A DNA stretch of 47,137 bases from Pseudomonadota bacterium (lineage in GTDB: Bacteria > Pseudomonadota > Alphaproteobacteria > Acetobacterales > Acetobacteraceae): NCBI GenBank assembly GCA_021798575.1, contig JAJZGI010000011.1, positions 1 to 47,137 of the forward strand, read 5' to 3'. Position 1 is the first letter of the stretch. The number at the start of each line of letters is the position of its first letter. This document shows positions 1 through 8,056 of this stretch, piece by piece. The notes beneath the pieces were generated by a model. The model did not search any database. It was not told the origin of the DNA and saw nothing but the letters and a program-made list of their open reading frames with translations. Position numbers and translations under genes: made by a program.

Positions 1-128
1 TAGGATAATTGCGTCCAAAGCATGGAAAAATAGAAAACTTTGCCAAAAACTAAGTAAAAACATGAAGAAAAGCCGATGTATCTCAAAATAGGCCTGATCC
101 AATCAGACTACGCAGAGGTTCCCTAACC
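1..128. other. AT-rich non-coding edge with a small inverted repeat
   Basis: No gene is visible. The first ~75 bases are much richer in A and T than the rest of the window. At 92-108 there is a short inverted repeat (GCCTGAT, 3-nt loop, ATCAGAC), just downstream of the stop of the minus-strand CBS gene. Its arms resemble the arms of the larger palindrome at 3934-3998, so it may be a degenerate member of the same repeat family. No T-run follows on the minus strand, so terminator function is not evident. Confidence 0.4.
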
Positions 129-560
129 CTACCCGCCCACCACATAGGTGCGCAGGCTGTCCACCTCCTGCTGGCTCTGGTCGATCTTGGCCTTCACCAC
201 GTCCCCGATGCTCACCAGCCCGGTCAGCCGCCCGGCCTCCAGAATCGGCAGATGCCGGAAATGCCCCTCGGTCATGGTCTCCATCGCCTCGCCCACCGTG
301 GTGTTCGGCGTCGCGGTGACCGGATGCGCCGTCATCAGCTGGTTGGCGGTCATCTCCAGCGTGCCGGCGGCGGCACTCGCCAGGCTCCGCACGATATCGC
401 GCTCGCTCAAAATACCAACCAGACGCCCCTCGTCATCCACCACCAGCACGGCGCCGATCCGCCTGGCCGCCAGCACGGCGATAACCTCACGCACCGAGGC
501 GGAGGGCATAACGGAAACGAACCCGGCTGGCTTGCCCTTCAGAATAGCTTTTAATGTCAT
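129..560 (-). CDS. Twin CBS-domain protein
   Basis: A 143-residue protein made of two CBS domains and little else. The first (about residues 15-60) contains VREVIAVLAARRIGAVLVV and GRLVGILSERDIVR; the second (about 75-130) has GHFRHLPILEAGRLTGLVS followed by IGDVV. Paired CBS domains form a Bateman module that typically binds adenosine nucleotides; stand-alone versions often act as energy or redox sensors, but no partner is identifiable here. I chose the ATG at 558-560 over the upstream GTG at 611 because a purine-rich AAGGGGG stretch precedes it. It lies 78 bp downstream of the nitrilase-fold gene on the same strand and may be transcribed with it or alone. Confidence 0.85.
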   Translation of the reverse strand: MTLKAILKGKPAGFVSVMPSASVREVIAVLAARRIGAVLVVDDEGRLVGILSERDIVRSLASAAAGTLEMTANQLMTAHPVTATPNTTVGEAMETMTEGHFRHLPILEAGRLTGLVSIGDVVKAKIDQSQQEVDSLRTYVVGG

Positions 561-638
561 GGCGCGATCCCCCTTTTGCCTGAGTATGGGGATGTTGCCG
601 TTGACGATCAATTATATTTTACAGCCTGGCTCAAGAGA

Positions 639-1427
639 TCACGATGCCAGTGGCCCATACAGCTCCGGTCGCCGGTCGGCCAGCAGCGGGTCGGCGAGCC
701 GCACCGCGCGGTGGTGCGGCTTTTCCGCCGTGGCGTAGAGCATCTCCTCACCCGCACCGGCGGCCGCGAGCACCGCGCCGTCCGGCCCGCAGATGCTGGA
801 GAGCCCGATATAATCGAGCCCGTCATCCCGTCCGCTATGGTTGGCATAGGCGAGGTACACCTGGTTCTCATAGGCGCGGGCGGGAATCACGAGGCGCGCC
901 ACCTGCGTATAGGGCACCATCTGCGCGGTCGGCACCAGGATGATATCCGCCCCCCCGAGCGCCAGCAGCCGCGCGGGCTCGGGGAACTCGATATCATAAC
1001 AGATGAGCAACCCGATATTCCATCCACCCAGGCTGACGACCGGAAACTCCGAGCCGAGTGCCTTGAACATGGCGCGGTCGAGTGCGCCGAACAGATGCGA
1101 CTTGCGGTAGTTGAGGAGGATATCGCCCGCCGGGCCGATGAGCACCGCCGAATTGGCGACCTGCTCGGAGAGCCGCTCCGGATAGCCGAACACCAGCGCG
1201 ATGCGGTGCGCCGCCGCGATCTCCCGCGCCGGGGCCAGCCCATCCTGGCCAAAGGCGTATCTCAGCGCGTTCTCCGGCCCGATATTATAGCCCGAGAGAT
1301 ACATCTCCGGCATCACCAGTATATCCGCGCCCATCGCGGCGGCCTCCGCGGCCTTTCGCGCCATTAGGGCGAAGCCCGCTGCAGGGTCATTGATACGCCC
1401 CGGCCCCTGATAGAGCGCGATCTTCAT
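639..1427 (-). CDS. Carbon-nitrogen hydrolase (nitrilase superfamily)
   Basis: A 262-residue nitrilase-fold amidase. The Glu-Lys-Cys triad is visible: Glu41 in VMPEMYLSGYN, Lys109 in NYRKSHLFG and Cys143 in LICYDIEFPE. Family members hydrolyse non-peptide C-N bonds (amides, nitriles, carbamoyl groups) through a cysteine thioester; the substrate cannot be read from the sequence. The DIEFPE after the Cys and the compact length suit an aliphatic-amidase or omega-amidase-like branch rather than a true nitrilase. The ATG at 1425-1427 gives the canonical family N-terminus MKIALYQ; a longer reading frame upstream adds a Cys-rich stretch that does not look native. It begins 19 bp after ychF and probably shares its transcript. 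Confidence 0.85.
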   Translation of the reverse strand: MKIALYQGPGRINDPAAGFALMARKAAEAAAMGADILVMPEMYLSGYNIGPENALRYAFGQDGLAPAREIAAAHRIALVFGYPERLSEQVANSAVLIGPAGDILLNYRKSHLFGALDRAMFKALGSEFPVVSLGGWNIGLLICYDIEFPEPARLLALGGADIILVPTAQMVPYTQVARLVIPARAYENQVYLAYANHSGRDDGLDYIGLSSICGPDGAVLAAAGAGEEMLYATAEKPHHRAVRLADPLLADRRPELYGPLAS

Positions 1428-1446
1428 GGCACGTCCCCCGCTAGTG

Positions 1447-2541
1447 TCAGACATTGAACCGGAACAGCAGCACGTCGCCATCCGCTACCACATAATCCCG
1501 GCCCTCGATACGCAGCCGCCCGGCCTCGCGCGCGCCGGCCTCACCTTTGTAGGCGACATAATCCTCATAGGCGGTGGTCTCGCAGGCGATAAACCCGCGC
1601 TCGAAATCGCCGTGGATCACGCCCGCCGCACCCGGTGCCCTGGTGCCTTTGCGGATGGTCCAGGCCCGGGTCTCTTTCGGCCCAACGGTAAAATAGGTGA
1701 TCAGTCCGAGCAGCGCGTAGCCCGCGCGGATCACGCGGTCCAGCCCGCTATCCGTGAGGCCGAGGTCGGCCAGAAAGCCGGGCCGATCCGCCTCGGGCAA
1801 CTGGCTCACCTCTGCCTCGATGGCAGCGGAGACGATCACATGCGCCGCACCGACTAAACCGGCCATGGCGGCGACCCGCGCGCTCTGCGCATTGCCGGTC
1901 GCAGCGGCGGCCTCCTCGACATTGCATACATACAGCACCGGCTTGGCTGTCAGCAGGTTGAGCTGCGCGGCGGCCTGCGCATCGCGCGGCGCAATCGCGG
2001 TGCGGGCGGGCCTGCCAGCCTCCAGCGCCGCCAGAATCGGCTCGATCAGCGCCACATCCGCCGCCGCGTTCTTGTCATTGCCCTTGGCTTTTTTCTGTAA
2101 AGCGGGCAGGCGCCTGGCCAGGCTCTCCAAATCCGCCAGCATCAGCTCCGTCTCCACGGTCTCGGCATCGCGGATAGGGTCCACGCTGCCCTCCACATGC
2201 GTCACATCGTCATCCTCGAAACAGCGCAGCACATGGACGATGGCATCCACCTCGCGGATATTCGCGAGAAACTGATTGCCCAGCCCCTCACCTTTCGATG
2301 CGCCGCGCACCAGCCCGGCGATATCCACAAACTCCAGGCTGGTCGGCACGATCTTCGCCGATTTGCCGATGACCGCCAGCGCCTCCATGCGCGCATCCGG
2401 CACCGCGACACGGCCGACATTGGGCTCGATGGTGCAGAACGGATAGTTGGCGGCCTGCGCCGCAACCGTGGCGGTCAGCGCATTGAACAGGGTCGATTTG
2501 CCGACATTCGGCAGGCCGACGATCCCACAGTTAAACCCCAT
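1447..2541 (-). CDS. ychF: Redox-regulated ATPase YchF (Obg-like ATPase)
   Basis: A 364-residue TRAFAC-class P-loop NTPase matching YchF/OLA1 over its full length. Visible elements are G1 GLPNVGKST at 9-17, the switch region [12 protein letters not shown] at 32-43, G3 [16 protein letters not shown] at 73-88, and an NVEE (NxxE) motif at 207-210 in place of the NKxD of Ras-like GTPases, which is why the family prefers ATP. A TGS domain fills the C-terminus (about 280-363, ending in [11 protein letters not shown]). YchF associates with ribosomes and has been linked to oxidative stress responses. It overlaps pth by 11 bp, the classical pth-ychF arrangement. Confidence 0.97.
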   Translation of the reverse strand: MGFNCGIVGLPNVGKSTLFNALTATVAAQAANYPFCTIEPNVGRVAVPDARMEALAVIGKSAKIVPTSLEFVDIAGLVRGASKGEGLGNQFLANIREVDAIVHVLRCFEDDDVTHVEGSVDPIRDAETVETELMLADLESLARRLPALQKKAKGNDKNAAADVALIEPILAALEAGRPARTAIAPRDAQAAAQLNLLTAKPVLYVCNVEEAAAATGNAQSARVAAMAGLVGAAHVIVSAAIEAEVSQLPEADRPGFLADLGLTDSGLDRVIRAGYALLGLITYFTVGPKETRAWTIRKGTRAPGAAGVIHGDFERGFIACETTAYEDYVAYKGEAGAREAGRLRIEGRDYVVADGDVLLFRFNV

Positions 2542-3115
2542 TTTTCGGCTCCATGTATGACGCCACGCGCGTCATGAATTCTTCGGGCCTCTGCGTCGCC
2601 AGCAGCGCCGCCGCATCGGCCACGCCGTCCAGGCAGGGCAGCAGCCAGTCCAGCTCCGCCTTGGCAAAATCCCCCAACACATAGCCGGTCACGCGGTCCT
2701 TGTGCCCCGGATGGCCGATGCCCAGGCGCACCCGCCAATAGTCCGGGCTGGCCAGGCAGGCATCGATGCTGCGCAACCCATTATGGCCCGCCGCACCGCC
2801 GCCCTTTTTAACCCGGACTTTGCCAGGTGCGAGGTCGAGCTCGTCGTGGAACACGATGACACCATCCAGCGGGATTTTGTAGAATGCCACGGCGGCCTGC
2901 ACCGCCTCGCCCGACAGGTTCATATAGGTCATCGGTCGCAGCGCCAGAATTTTCAAACCGTCGATGCTGCCCTCGGCGCACAACCCTTTGAACCGCTGCC
3001 GCCAGGGCGAGAATCCATGGCGGCGGGCGATCACATCGAGCGCCATGAAGCCGATATTATGCCGGTTCCGCGCCATGCCGGGCTCCGGGTTGCCGAGGCC
3101 GACCCAAAGATACAT
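2531..3115 (-). CDS. pth: Peptidyl-tRNA hydrolase
   Basis: A 194-residue protein matching bacterial Pth in length and motifs. It hydrolyses the ester bond of peptidyl-tRNAs released by ribosome drop-off and so recycles tRNA. Catalytic and binding residues are visible: Asn9 in VGLGNPEPG, His19 in RNRHNIGF, Asn66 in MTYMNLSGE, Asp91 in FHDELDL and the HNGLRS segment at 111-116. It lies 14 bp after rplY and overlaps ychF by 11 bp, so the order rplY-pth-ychF is one translation-linked operon on the minus strand. Confidence 0.97.
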   Translation of the reverse strand: MYLWVGLGNPEPGMARNRHNIGFMALDVIARRHGFSPWRQRFKGLCAEGSIDGLKILALRPMTYMNLSGEAVQAAVAFYKIPLDGVIVFHDELDLAPGKVRVKKGGGAAGHNGLRSIDACLASPDYWRVRLGIGHPGHKDRVTGYVLGDFAKAELDWLLPCLDGVADAAALLATQRPEEFMTRVASYMEPKNGV

Positions 3116-3129
3116 GGCGCGGAGTTAAC

Positions 3130-3840
3130 CTACTTCTTTTTGGCGGCGGGCTTGGCGGCGGGAGCAGCGGCGGCGGGCGCCTTGGCGGGTGCCGCCTTGC
3201 CGCCCTTGCCCTTGGCCGGCGCGGCGGCAGCCGCGGCAGCCGCGGCAGCATCCTCAGCCAAAGCCTCGGCCGAGACAGTCGGCGGTGCCACGGTCGCGAT
3301 CACGAAGTCACGGTCGGAGATCACGGGCCGGGCGTCACCCACGCCGGTGAGGTTATGCCAGCGGATATTGTCGTTGATCTCCAGGGTGGCGAGGTCGGCC
3401 TCGAACCGCTCGGGGATATTGTCCGGGTCGCAGGCAACCTCGACCGTGTGGCGCACCACGTTCAGCACGCCGCCACGCTTGATCCCGGGGCAGATGGTGT
3501 CGTTCAGGAACACCACGGCGACCGCCACGCGCACGCGCTCGCCCGAGGCGAGGCGCTGGAAATCCACATGCTCCGGCTGGTCGGATACGGGGTGGAACTG
3601 CACATCGCGCATCAGCGCGCGGGTGCGCTGCCCATCCAGTGAAATCTCATACAGGCGCGAGCGCCAGCCGCCGCGTTTGAGCTCGCGCAGCACCACGCGC
3701 GGGTCCAGCGCGATCAGCGAGGGTTCCTGCTTCGCGCCATAGATCACGGCGGGGACCATCCCCGCACGCCTCGTCGCCCGCGCCACCCCCTTGCCGGCAC
3801 GCGAACGCGACTCTGCTTCGATCAGTTCGAAATTGGCCAT
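3130..3840 (-). CDS. rplY: 50S ribosomal protein L25/Ctc
   Basis: A 236-residue L25 of the long Ctc type. It has the N-terminal 5S rRNA-binding L25 domain (about 1-95; [31 protein letters not shown]) and the beta-rich TL5/CTC domain (about 100-195). The last ~40 residues are a low-complexity Ala/Lys/Pro tail, as is common in GC-rich alphaproteobacteria. The start is supported by TAGGAG just upstream (minus strand, 3845-3851). Several palindromes lie between this gene and purB and could shape its 5' leader or end the purB transcript. Confidence 0.96.
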   Translation of the reverse strand: MANFELIEAESRSRAGKGVARATRRAGMVPAVIYGAKQEPSLIALDPRVVLRELKRGGWRSRLYEISLDGQRTRALMRDVQFHPVSDQPEHVDFQRLASGERVRVAVAVVFLNDTICPGIKRGGVLNVVRHTVEVACDPDNIPERFEADLATLEINDNIRWHNLTGVGDARPVISDRDFVIATVAPPTVSAEALAEDAAAAAAAAAAPAKGKGGKAAPAKAPAAAAPAAKPAAKKK

Positions 3841-3870
3841 GTACCGCTCCTACAAAAAATAGGGTGCGAT

Positions 3871-3910
3871 CCATCTGAGCTGAAGCATGCTTTTGCTTCA
3901 GTTCAGATGG
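3871..3910. repeat. Hairpin-forming inverted repeat upstream of rplY
   Basis: Arms of 17 bases (3871-3887, CCATCTGAGCTGAAGCA; and 3894-3910) pair with one mismatch around a 6-nt loop. In the minus direction it lies 31 bases before the rplY start, and a short T-run (minus strand of 3854-3860) follows about a dozen bases after the stem. It could be an attenuator, a terminator for purB read-through or a dispersed palindromic element. The GAAGCA/TGCTTC core is also found in the repeat at 5499-5552. Confidence 0.7.
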
Positions 3911-3933
3911 TGAATCGCCCCCTAACTTATTAA

Positions 3934-3998
3934 TAGGGTCTGATTCACGAGCATCATTTAATCGCCGGGGCGATTCACTGATGGTCGATCAGACCCTA
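3934..3998. repeat. 65-bp imperfect palindrome between purB and rplY
   Basis: The outer arms TAGGGTCTGAT (3934-3944) and ATCAGACCCTA (3988-3998) match perfectly over 11 bases. The inner arms AATCGCC and GGCGATT (3960-3966 and 3969-3975) flank a 2-nt centre, and intervening bases such as GAGCATCA against TGATGGTC also largely pair. The sequence GGGCGATTCAC in its right half recurs at 4086-4096, and in inverted orientation within 3910-3921. This structure looks like a miniature palindromic repeat element rather than an operator. No coding potential is seen. Confidence 0.7.
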
Positions 3999-4102
3999 GT
4001 CGGCCTCCAGGGGTGCCGACTGCGCGCGCTTTACCCGACACGGGTAAAAAACTCAACCAGCCCGGTAGGAAGACTATTTTTCCGAGGGCGATTCACGCTT
4101 TC

Positions 4103-4124
4103 GGTTCGCTCAGGTGAGCGAACC
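4103..4124. repeat. Hairpin abutting the purB stop codon
   Basis: GGTTCGCTC (4103-4111), a 4-nt loop and GAGCGAACC (4116-4124) form a perfect 9-bp stem that touches the purB stop codon (4125-4127). Its position suits transcript-end formation or 3'-end protection of purB mRNA. It lacks the U-tract of a standard intrinsic terminator on the minus strand, so termination is only a possibility. Confidence 0.55.
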
Positions 4125-5471
4125 TCAAACGATCGCGCTCGGGCCAAACACCCGGGCAAAAATCGCATCCACCTGCGCCAGATGCGCCTCGGCACGCATC
4201 GCGGCATCGATCGCCTCCGTCGGGATACGCCCGGCCACCTCCGGGTCCGCCAGCAAGTTCGCGCGGAAATCCCGTCCACCCGCGCCACCCAGTTGCTCCC
4301 AGGTCGCCATCGCGTTGCGCTGGACGATGGCATAGGCTGCCTCGCGGGAAATTCCCGCCCTGGTCAGCGCCAGCAGCACCTCGCCCGAATGCACCACGCC
4401 GCCCAGGCTCTCCAGGTTCTCGCGCATCCGCTCCGGATAGATGGTGAGCTTTTCCATCATCCCGGCGAGCCGATGCAGTGCGAAGTCCAGAGTCACGGTC
4501 GCATCCGGGCCGATGCCGCGCTCCACGGAGGAATGGCTGATGTCGCGCTCGTGCCACAGCGTCACATTCTCCAGCGCGGGCACCACGGCGGCGCGCACCA
4601 GCCGCGCCAGGCCGCAGAGATTCTCCGACAGCACCGGGTTGCGCTTGTGCGGCATGGCCGACGAGCCTTTCTGCCCGGCATGGAAGAACTCCTCCGCCTC
4701 ACGCACCTCGGAGCGTTGCAAATGCCGTACCTCGGTCGCCAGGCGTTCGACCCCGGCGGCGATCACCCCGAGTGTCGCGAAATACGCCGCATGGCGGTCA
4801 CGCGGGATCACCTGGGTGGAGACCGGCTCCGCCACCAGCCCGAGTTCTTCGGCGACATACGCCTCCACGCGCGGATCCACATGCGCGAACGTGCCGACAG
4901 CGCCCGAGATCGCGCAGGTCGCGATCTCGGCCCGGGCGGCCAGCAGGCGGGTTTTGTTGCGGGCGAACTCGGCATGATGCCCGGCGAGCTTCAGCCCGAA
5001 GCTCGTCGGCTCGGCATGGATGCCATGGCTCCGCCCGATGGTCAGCGTGTGCTTGTGCTCCATCGCCCTGGTTTTCAGCGCCGCCAGCACGGCGTCGATA
5101 TCCGCCAGCAGCAGGTCCGCCGCCTGGGTGAGCTGCACGGCGAGGCAGGTGTCCAGCACATCGCTCGAGGTCAGCCCCTGATGCACGAAGCGGCTCTCCG
5201 GGCCGATCGCCTCCGCCAGCCAGGTCAAAAACGCGATGACATCATGGCGCGTCTCCCGCTCGATCGCATCGATGCGCTCGACATCCGCCGGGCCGATCAA
5301 AGCCAGTTTGGCATCACCTCGGGTACGGATGGTAACGGCGGCCTGAGCGGGAATAGCGCCGACCCCCGCCATCGCCTCGCAGGCCAGCGCCTCGATCTCG
5401 AACCAGATGCGGTACTTGTTTTCCTGGCTCCAGATGTCGGCCATCTGCGGGCGGCTATAGCGGGGGATCAT
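4125..5471 (-). CDS. purB: Adenylosuccinate lyase
   Basis: A 448-residue member of the fumarase/aspartase superfamily that closely matches bacterial PurB. It catalyses two purine steps: SAICAR to AICAR plus fumarate, and adenylosuccinate to AMP plus fumarate. Visible are TSSDVLDT at 101-108, the GRSHGIHAEP segment with His149, and the superfamily signature GSSAMPHKRNP at 269-279 on the flexible catalytic loop. I used the ATG at 5469-5471 because AGGAG lies 7-11 bases upstream and MIPRYSRPQM is the usual PurB N-terminus. The frame stays open further upstream but only through repeat DNA. It is monocistronic, flanked on both sides by palindromic repeats. Confidence 0.96.
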   Translation of the reverse strand: MIPRYSRPQMADIWSQENKYRIWFEIEALACEAMAGVGAIPAQAAVTIRTRGDAKLALIGPADVERIDAIERETRHDVIAFLTWLAEAIGPESRFVHQGLTSSDVLDTCLAVQLTQAADLLLADIDAVLAALKTRAMEHKHTLTIGRSHGIHAEPTSFGLKLAGHHAEFARNKTRLLAARAEIATCAISGAVGTFAHVDPRVEAYVAEELGLVAEPVSTQVIPRDRHAAYFATLGVIAAGVERLATEVRHLQRSEVREAEEFFHAGQKGSSAMPHKRNPVLSENLCGLARLVRAAVVPALENVTLWHERDISHSSVERGIGPDATVTLDFALHRLAGMMEKLTIYPERMRENLESLGGVVHSGEVLLALTRAGISREAAYAIVQRNAMATWEQLGGAGGRDFRANLLADPEVAGRIPTEAIDAAMRAEAHLAQVDAIFARVFGPSAIV

Positions 5472-5498
5472 GGTGCGGCTCCTGGAGCGGGGATTTAG

Positions 5499-5552
5499 AG
5501 CAAGGTAGCTTTTGGTTGAATCATTGCTTCGACCAAAAGCGGCCAACTTGCT
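5499..5552. repeat. Imperfect hairpin repeat upstream of purB
   Basis: The inner arms GCTTTTGGTTGAA (5508-5520) and TTCGACCAAAAGC (5528-5540) pair over 13 bases with one G-T type mismatch. The outer bases AGCAAG (5499-5504) and CTTGCT (5547-5552) extend the stem across a bulge. Both this element and the next begin with TAGAGCA, a core I associate with palindromic intergenic repeats of alphaproteobacteria. It lies in the divergent region between purB and the TerC-like gene. Confidence 0.7.
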
Positions 5553-5566
5553 CGCCAGACAAAGAG

Positions 5567-5600
5567 TAGAGCATGATTGATGGTAAGCAATCATGCTCTA
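5567..5600. repeat. Perfect 13-bp-arm inverted repeat (TAGAGCATGATTG)
   Basis: TAGAGCATGATTG (5567-5579) and CAATCATGCTCTA (5588-5600) are perfect complements around an 8-nt loop. It sits 14 bases after the preceding hairpin, so the two form a tandem. The TAGAGCATGAT end resembles palindromic elements widely dispersed in alphaproteobacterial genomes (recalled, not searched). It could also influence the divergent promoters of purB and the gene at 5662. Confidence 0.7.
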
Positions 5601-5661
5601 ACCCCGCGTAGCGCCAGGCTCCGGCGTTGACAAGCAGCGCGCGGCCACGCCACTGGGCAAC

Positions 5662-6255
5662 GTGGAAAGCGTCCTCACCCTCGGTCCCATCCTGCTCCAG
5701 GTTCTGCTGATCGACCTCGTGCTGGCGGGCGACAATGCCATCGTGATCGGTCTTGCGGTAAACGGGCTGGCGCCGGAGCAGCGCCGCCGCGCCATTCTGG
5801 CGGGCGTAATCGGCGCGACCCTCATCCGCATCGGCTTCGCGCTGGTGGCGCTCAAAATGCTGGCGATCATCGGCCTCACCCTGGCCGGGGGTATTTTGCT
5901 CCTCTGGGTGGCGTGGAAATCGGCCCGCGAACTGCGCGGGGCAGCGCACGAGACCTCAAGCAGACCTTCCCCCAGCCTACGCCAGGCGATCTGGCGGATC
6001 ATGCTGGCGGACCTGTCCATGAGCCTGGACAATGTGCTGGCGGTCGCGGGCGCCGCGCGCGCCCACCCGCTCGTGCTGGCCATTGGTCTGTTGGTTTCCG
6101 TGGCGCTTATGGGGCTGGCGGCCAGCCTGGTTGCAAAAATTCTGCGCCGCCTGCCTGGCTTGGCCTGGGTTGGGCTCGCCATCGTCCTATATGTAGCGCT
6201 CACGATGATCTATGAGGGCAGTGGCCAGGTGTTGCAGCAGATGCATCCTTCATGA
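5662..6255 (+). CDS. TerC/YjbE-family membrane protein, putative metal transport
   Basis: A 197-residue polytopic membrane protein with about six or seven hydrophobic segments. Two internally related motifs mark the TerC/YjbE superfamily: IDLVLAGDNAIVIGLA at 17-32 and ADLSMSLDNVLAVAGAA at 116-132, each with conserved acidic residues (Asp18, Asp24, Asp117, Asp123) inside a membrane segment. Family members have been tied to manganese or other metal efflux and, for TerC itself, tellurite resistance; the substrate here is unknown. The start is a GTG at 5662 with no strong ribosome-binding site, so the N-terminus is uncertain. It overlaps the next gene by 4 bp. Confidence 0.8.
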   Translation: MESVLTLGPILLQVLLIDLVLAGDNAIVIGLAVNGLAPEQRRRAILAGVIGATLIRIGFALVALKMLAIIGLTLAGGILLLWVAWKSARELRGAAHETSSRPSPSLRQAIWRIMLADLSMSLDNVLAVAGAARAHPLVLAIGLLVSVALMGLAASLVAKILRRLPGLAWVGLAIVLYVALTMIYEGSGQVLQQMHPS

Positions 6256-7325
6256 AGGCCAATCTCCGCGCCGAGGGGGATCACATCGCCCTGGCCGGCC
6301 CGCTCACGGCGCTGGGCATCGGCGGGTTGTGGCGAGACGCCCTGGCCGCCGCCCGCGCGCGGCGCGGCCAGCCGCTCACGCTCGATGTCTCGGACGCGCA
6401 AGGCCTGGACAGCACCGGCGCCGCCCTGCTCCTGGCCATGGAGCGTCAGCACGGTGGCCAAATCCTGATAACCGGCGCGGACGCCCGCGCCCTGCACCTG
6501 CTGGACCAGCTCCGCGACGCCGCGCGCGATGCACCGCCGCCCGTCAGAGCCGACCGCCGCCGCCGCCGTGGCATCACCGAGACGACCAGAATCCGTGTCG
6601 CGTTTTTTGGCGAGACGGTGCTGGCGGTGGTCGGCATCCCCGCCAAGCTGCGCTTCCTGCGCGGCGCGGATTTTTTCCGCCTCGCCGACCGCGCCGGCCT
6701 CCAGGCGCTGCCCCTGGTGCTCATGCTGGGCTTCCTCATCGGCATGATCCTGGCCTTCCAATCCGCGATTCCGATGCGCCAGTACGGTGCGGACCTCTAT
6801 GTGGCCAACCTCGTGGCGCTCTCGCTGTTCCGCGAGCTGGGGCCCCTGCTGGTCGCGGTGATCCTGGCCGGGCGCACTGGATCGGCCTTCGCGGCGGAGC
6901 TCGGCACCATGCAGGTGAACGAGGAGATCGCCGCACTCACCACCATGGGGATCGATGTCGAGACCATGCTGGTGCTGCCGCGCATGGCCGCCGCCATGCT
7001 GGTGATGCCGGGTCTGGTGGTGGCCATGGATATCGCGGGCCTGCTCGGCATGGCTTTTGTGTTGATGCTGCTGGGTTTTCCGTTCTCCGTCATCGCGCAC
7101 CAGGTCGCGGCCAACAGCGCCGCGTCGGACTTTCTGCTCGGCCTGTTCAAGGGCATGCTTTTTGCCGCCGCCATCGCGCTCATCGGCTGCCGCGCGGGCC
7201 TCACCGCGGGCAACGGCCCGCAAGCGGTGGGCGAGGCCGCGACCTCCGCCGTCGTCGGCGGAATCGTGGTGACGATCCTGCTGGATGGCCTGTTCGCCGT
7301 ACTGTTCTACCGGCTGGGGATGTGA
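6252..7325 (+). CDS. mlaE: MlaE-family lipid ABC transporter permease with N-terminal STAS domain
   Basis: A 357-residue protein with two parts. Residues 1-95 look like a STAS domain (LTLDVSDAQGLDSTGAALLLAM), as in stand-alone MlaB. Residues ~110-357 are an MlaE permease (RELGPLLVAVILAGRTGSAFAAELGTMQVNEEI is diagnostic, spanning about 195-230). MlaE works in the inner membrane in ABC systems that move phospholipids between inner and outer membrane. The STAS-permease fusion replaces the separate MlaB of enterobacteria. The gene overlaps its upstream neighbour by 4 bp and its downstream neighbour by 3 bp (TGATG). Confidence 0.93.
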   Translation: MKANLRAEGDHIALAGPLTALGIGGLWRDALAAARARRGQPLTLDVSDAQGLDSTGAALLLAMERQHGGQILITGADARALHLLDQLRDAARDAPPPVRADRRRRRGITETTRIRVAFFGETVLAVVGIPAKLRFLRGADFFRLADRAGLQALPLVLMLGFLIGMILAFQSAIPMRQYGADLYVANLVALSLFRELGPLLVAVILAGRTGSAFAAELGTMQVNEEIAALTTMGIDVETMLVLPRMAAAMLVMPGLVVAMDIAGLLGMAFVLMLLGFPFSVIAHQVAANSAASDFLLGLFKGMLFAAAIALIGCRAGLTAGNGPQAVGEAATSAVVGGIVVTILLDGLFAVLFYRLGM

Positions 7326-8056
7326 TGCCCATCATCACGGTCGAGGACAGCGCGCAGAAGTTCGGGGACCGTGTGGTCTTCGAGCATGTCAGCTTCACCA
7401 TCGAGCCCGGCGAGGTCTTTGTCGTCCTGGGTGGCTCCGGCTCGGGCAAATCGACGCTCCTGAAGCAGATGATCGGCCTCCTGCGGCCGACCGCCGGCCG
7501 CATCACGGTGGCGGGCCATTGCGTGAATGAGGACGTGACCGAGGTCCGCCGCAGCATCGGCGTGATGTTCCAATCCGGCGCGCTGTTCGGCTCGATGACG
7601 CTGCTGGACAACATCACGCTCCCGCTGGCGGTCTTCACGGACCTTCCAGCCTCGGCCAGGGTCGAGGTCGCGCGCATGAAGCTGGCGCTGGTGGGGCTGA
7701 GCGATGCCGCCCAGCGCCTGCCCGCCGAGCTCTCGGGCGGCATGATCAAGCGCGCCGCCATTGCCCGCGCCCTGGCGCTGGACCCGCCGATCTTGTTCCT
7801 CGATGAACCCGGTGCCGGGCTGGACCCGATCACCTCCGCCGAGCTGGATCATCTGATCCTGCAACTGCGCGATTCTCTCGGCGCCACCTTCGTCGTGGTG
7901 ACACACGAGCTCGCCTCGATTCTGGCGATCGGCGACCGCTGCGTCATGCTGGGCGGCGAGGCCAAAGGCGTCATCGCGCAAGGCCCGCCGAAAACGCTGC
8001 AAGCCGAATCGCGCGAGCCCATGGTGCGGGCGTTCTTTCACCGGGAGATATTGTAG
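7325..8056 (+). CDS. mlaF: MlaF-type ABC transporter ATP-binding protein
   Basis: A 243-residue ABC ATPase. Walker A GGSGSGKST is at 36-44, the signature LSGGMIKRAAIARAL is in the middle third, Walker B ILFLDEPGAGLDP follows, and the H-loop is in VVVTHEL. The signature continues MIKR instead of the common QQQR, which is typical of MlaF-like ATPases. It powers the MCE-type lipid transporter formed with the adjacent permease and MCE protein. The ATG at 7325 overlaps the permease stop (TGATG). The frame runs open far upstream through mlaE, but that part is a shadow. Confidence 0.93.
   Translation: MPIITVEDSAQKFGDRVVFEHVSFTIEPGEVFVVLGGSGSGKSTLLKQMIGLLRPTAGRITVAGHCVNEDVTEVRRSIGVMFQSGALFGSMTLLDNITLPLAVFTDLPASARVEVARMKLALVGLSDAAQRLPAELSGGMIKRAAIARALALDPPILFLDEPGAGLDPITSAELDHLILQLRDSLGATFVVVTHELASILAIGDRCVMLGGEAKGVIAQGPPKTLQAESREPMVRAFFHREIL

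Noticed and set aside
3130-3260. Ala/Lys repeats at the rplY 3' end as a tandem repeat
   Set aside because: This is the low-complexity C-terminal tail common to L25 of GC-rich bacteria, with no regular repeat unit.
4103-4124. Intrinsic terminator for purB
   Set aside because: The hairpin is perfect and well placed, but no U-tract follows on the minus strand, so it was listed as a repeat only.
3981-5498. A 505-codon plus-strand open frame antisense to purB
   Set aside because: It is a GC-rich shadow of purB; composition is Arg/His/Gly-rich with no domain, and purB is full length on the other strand.
6212-7324. The upstream part of the open frame that contains mlaF
   Set aside because: It lies out of frame inside mlaE, is Arg/Pro-rich and has no family similarity; MlaF starts at 7325.
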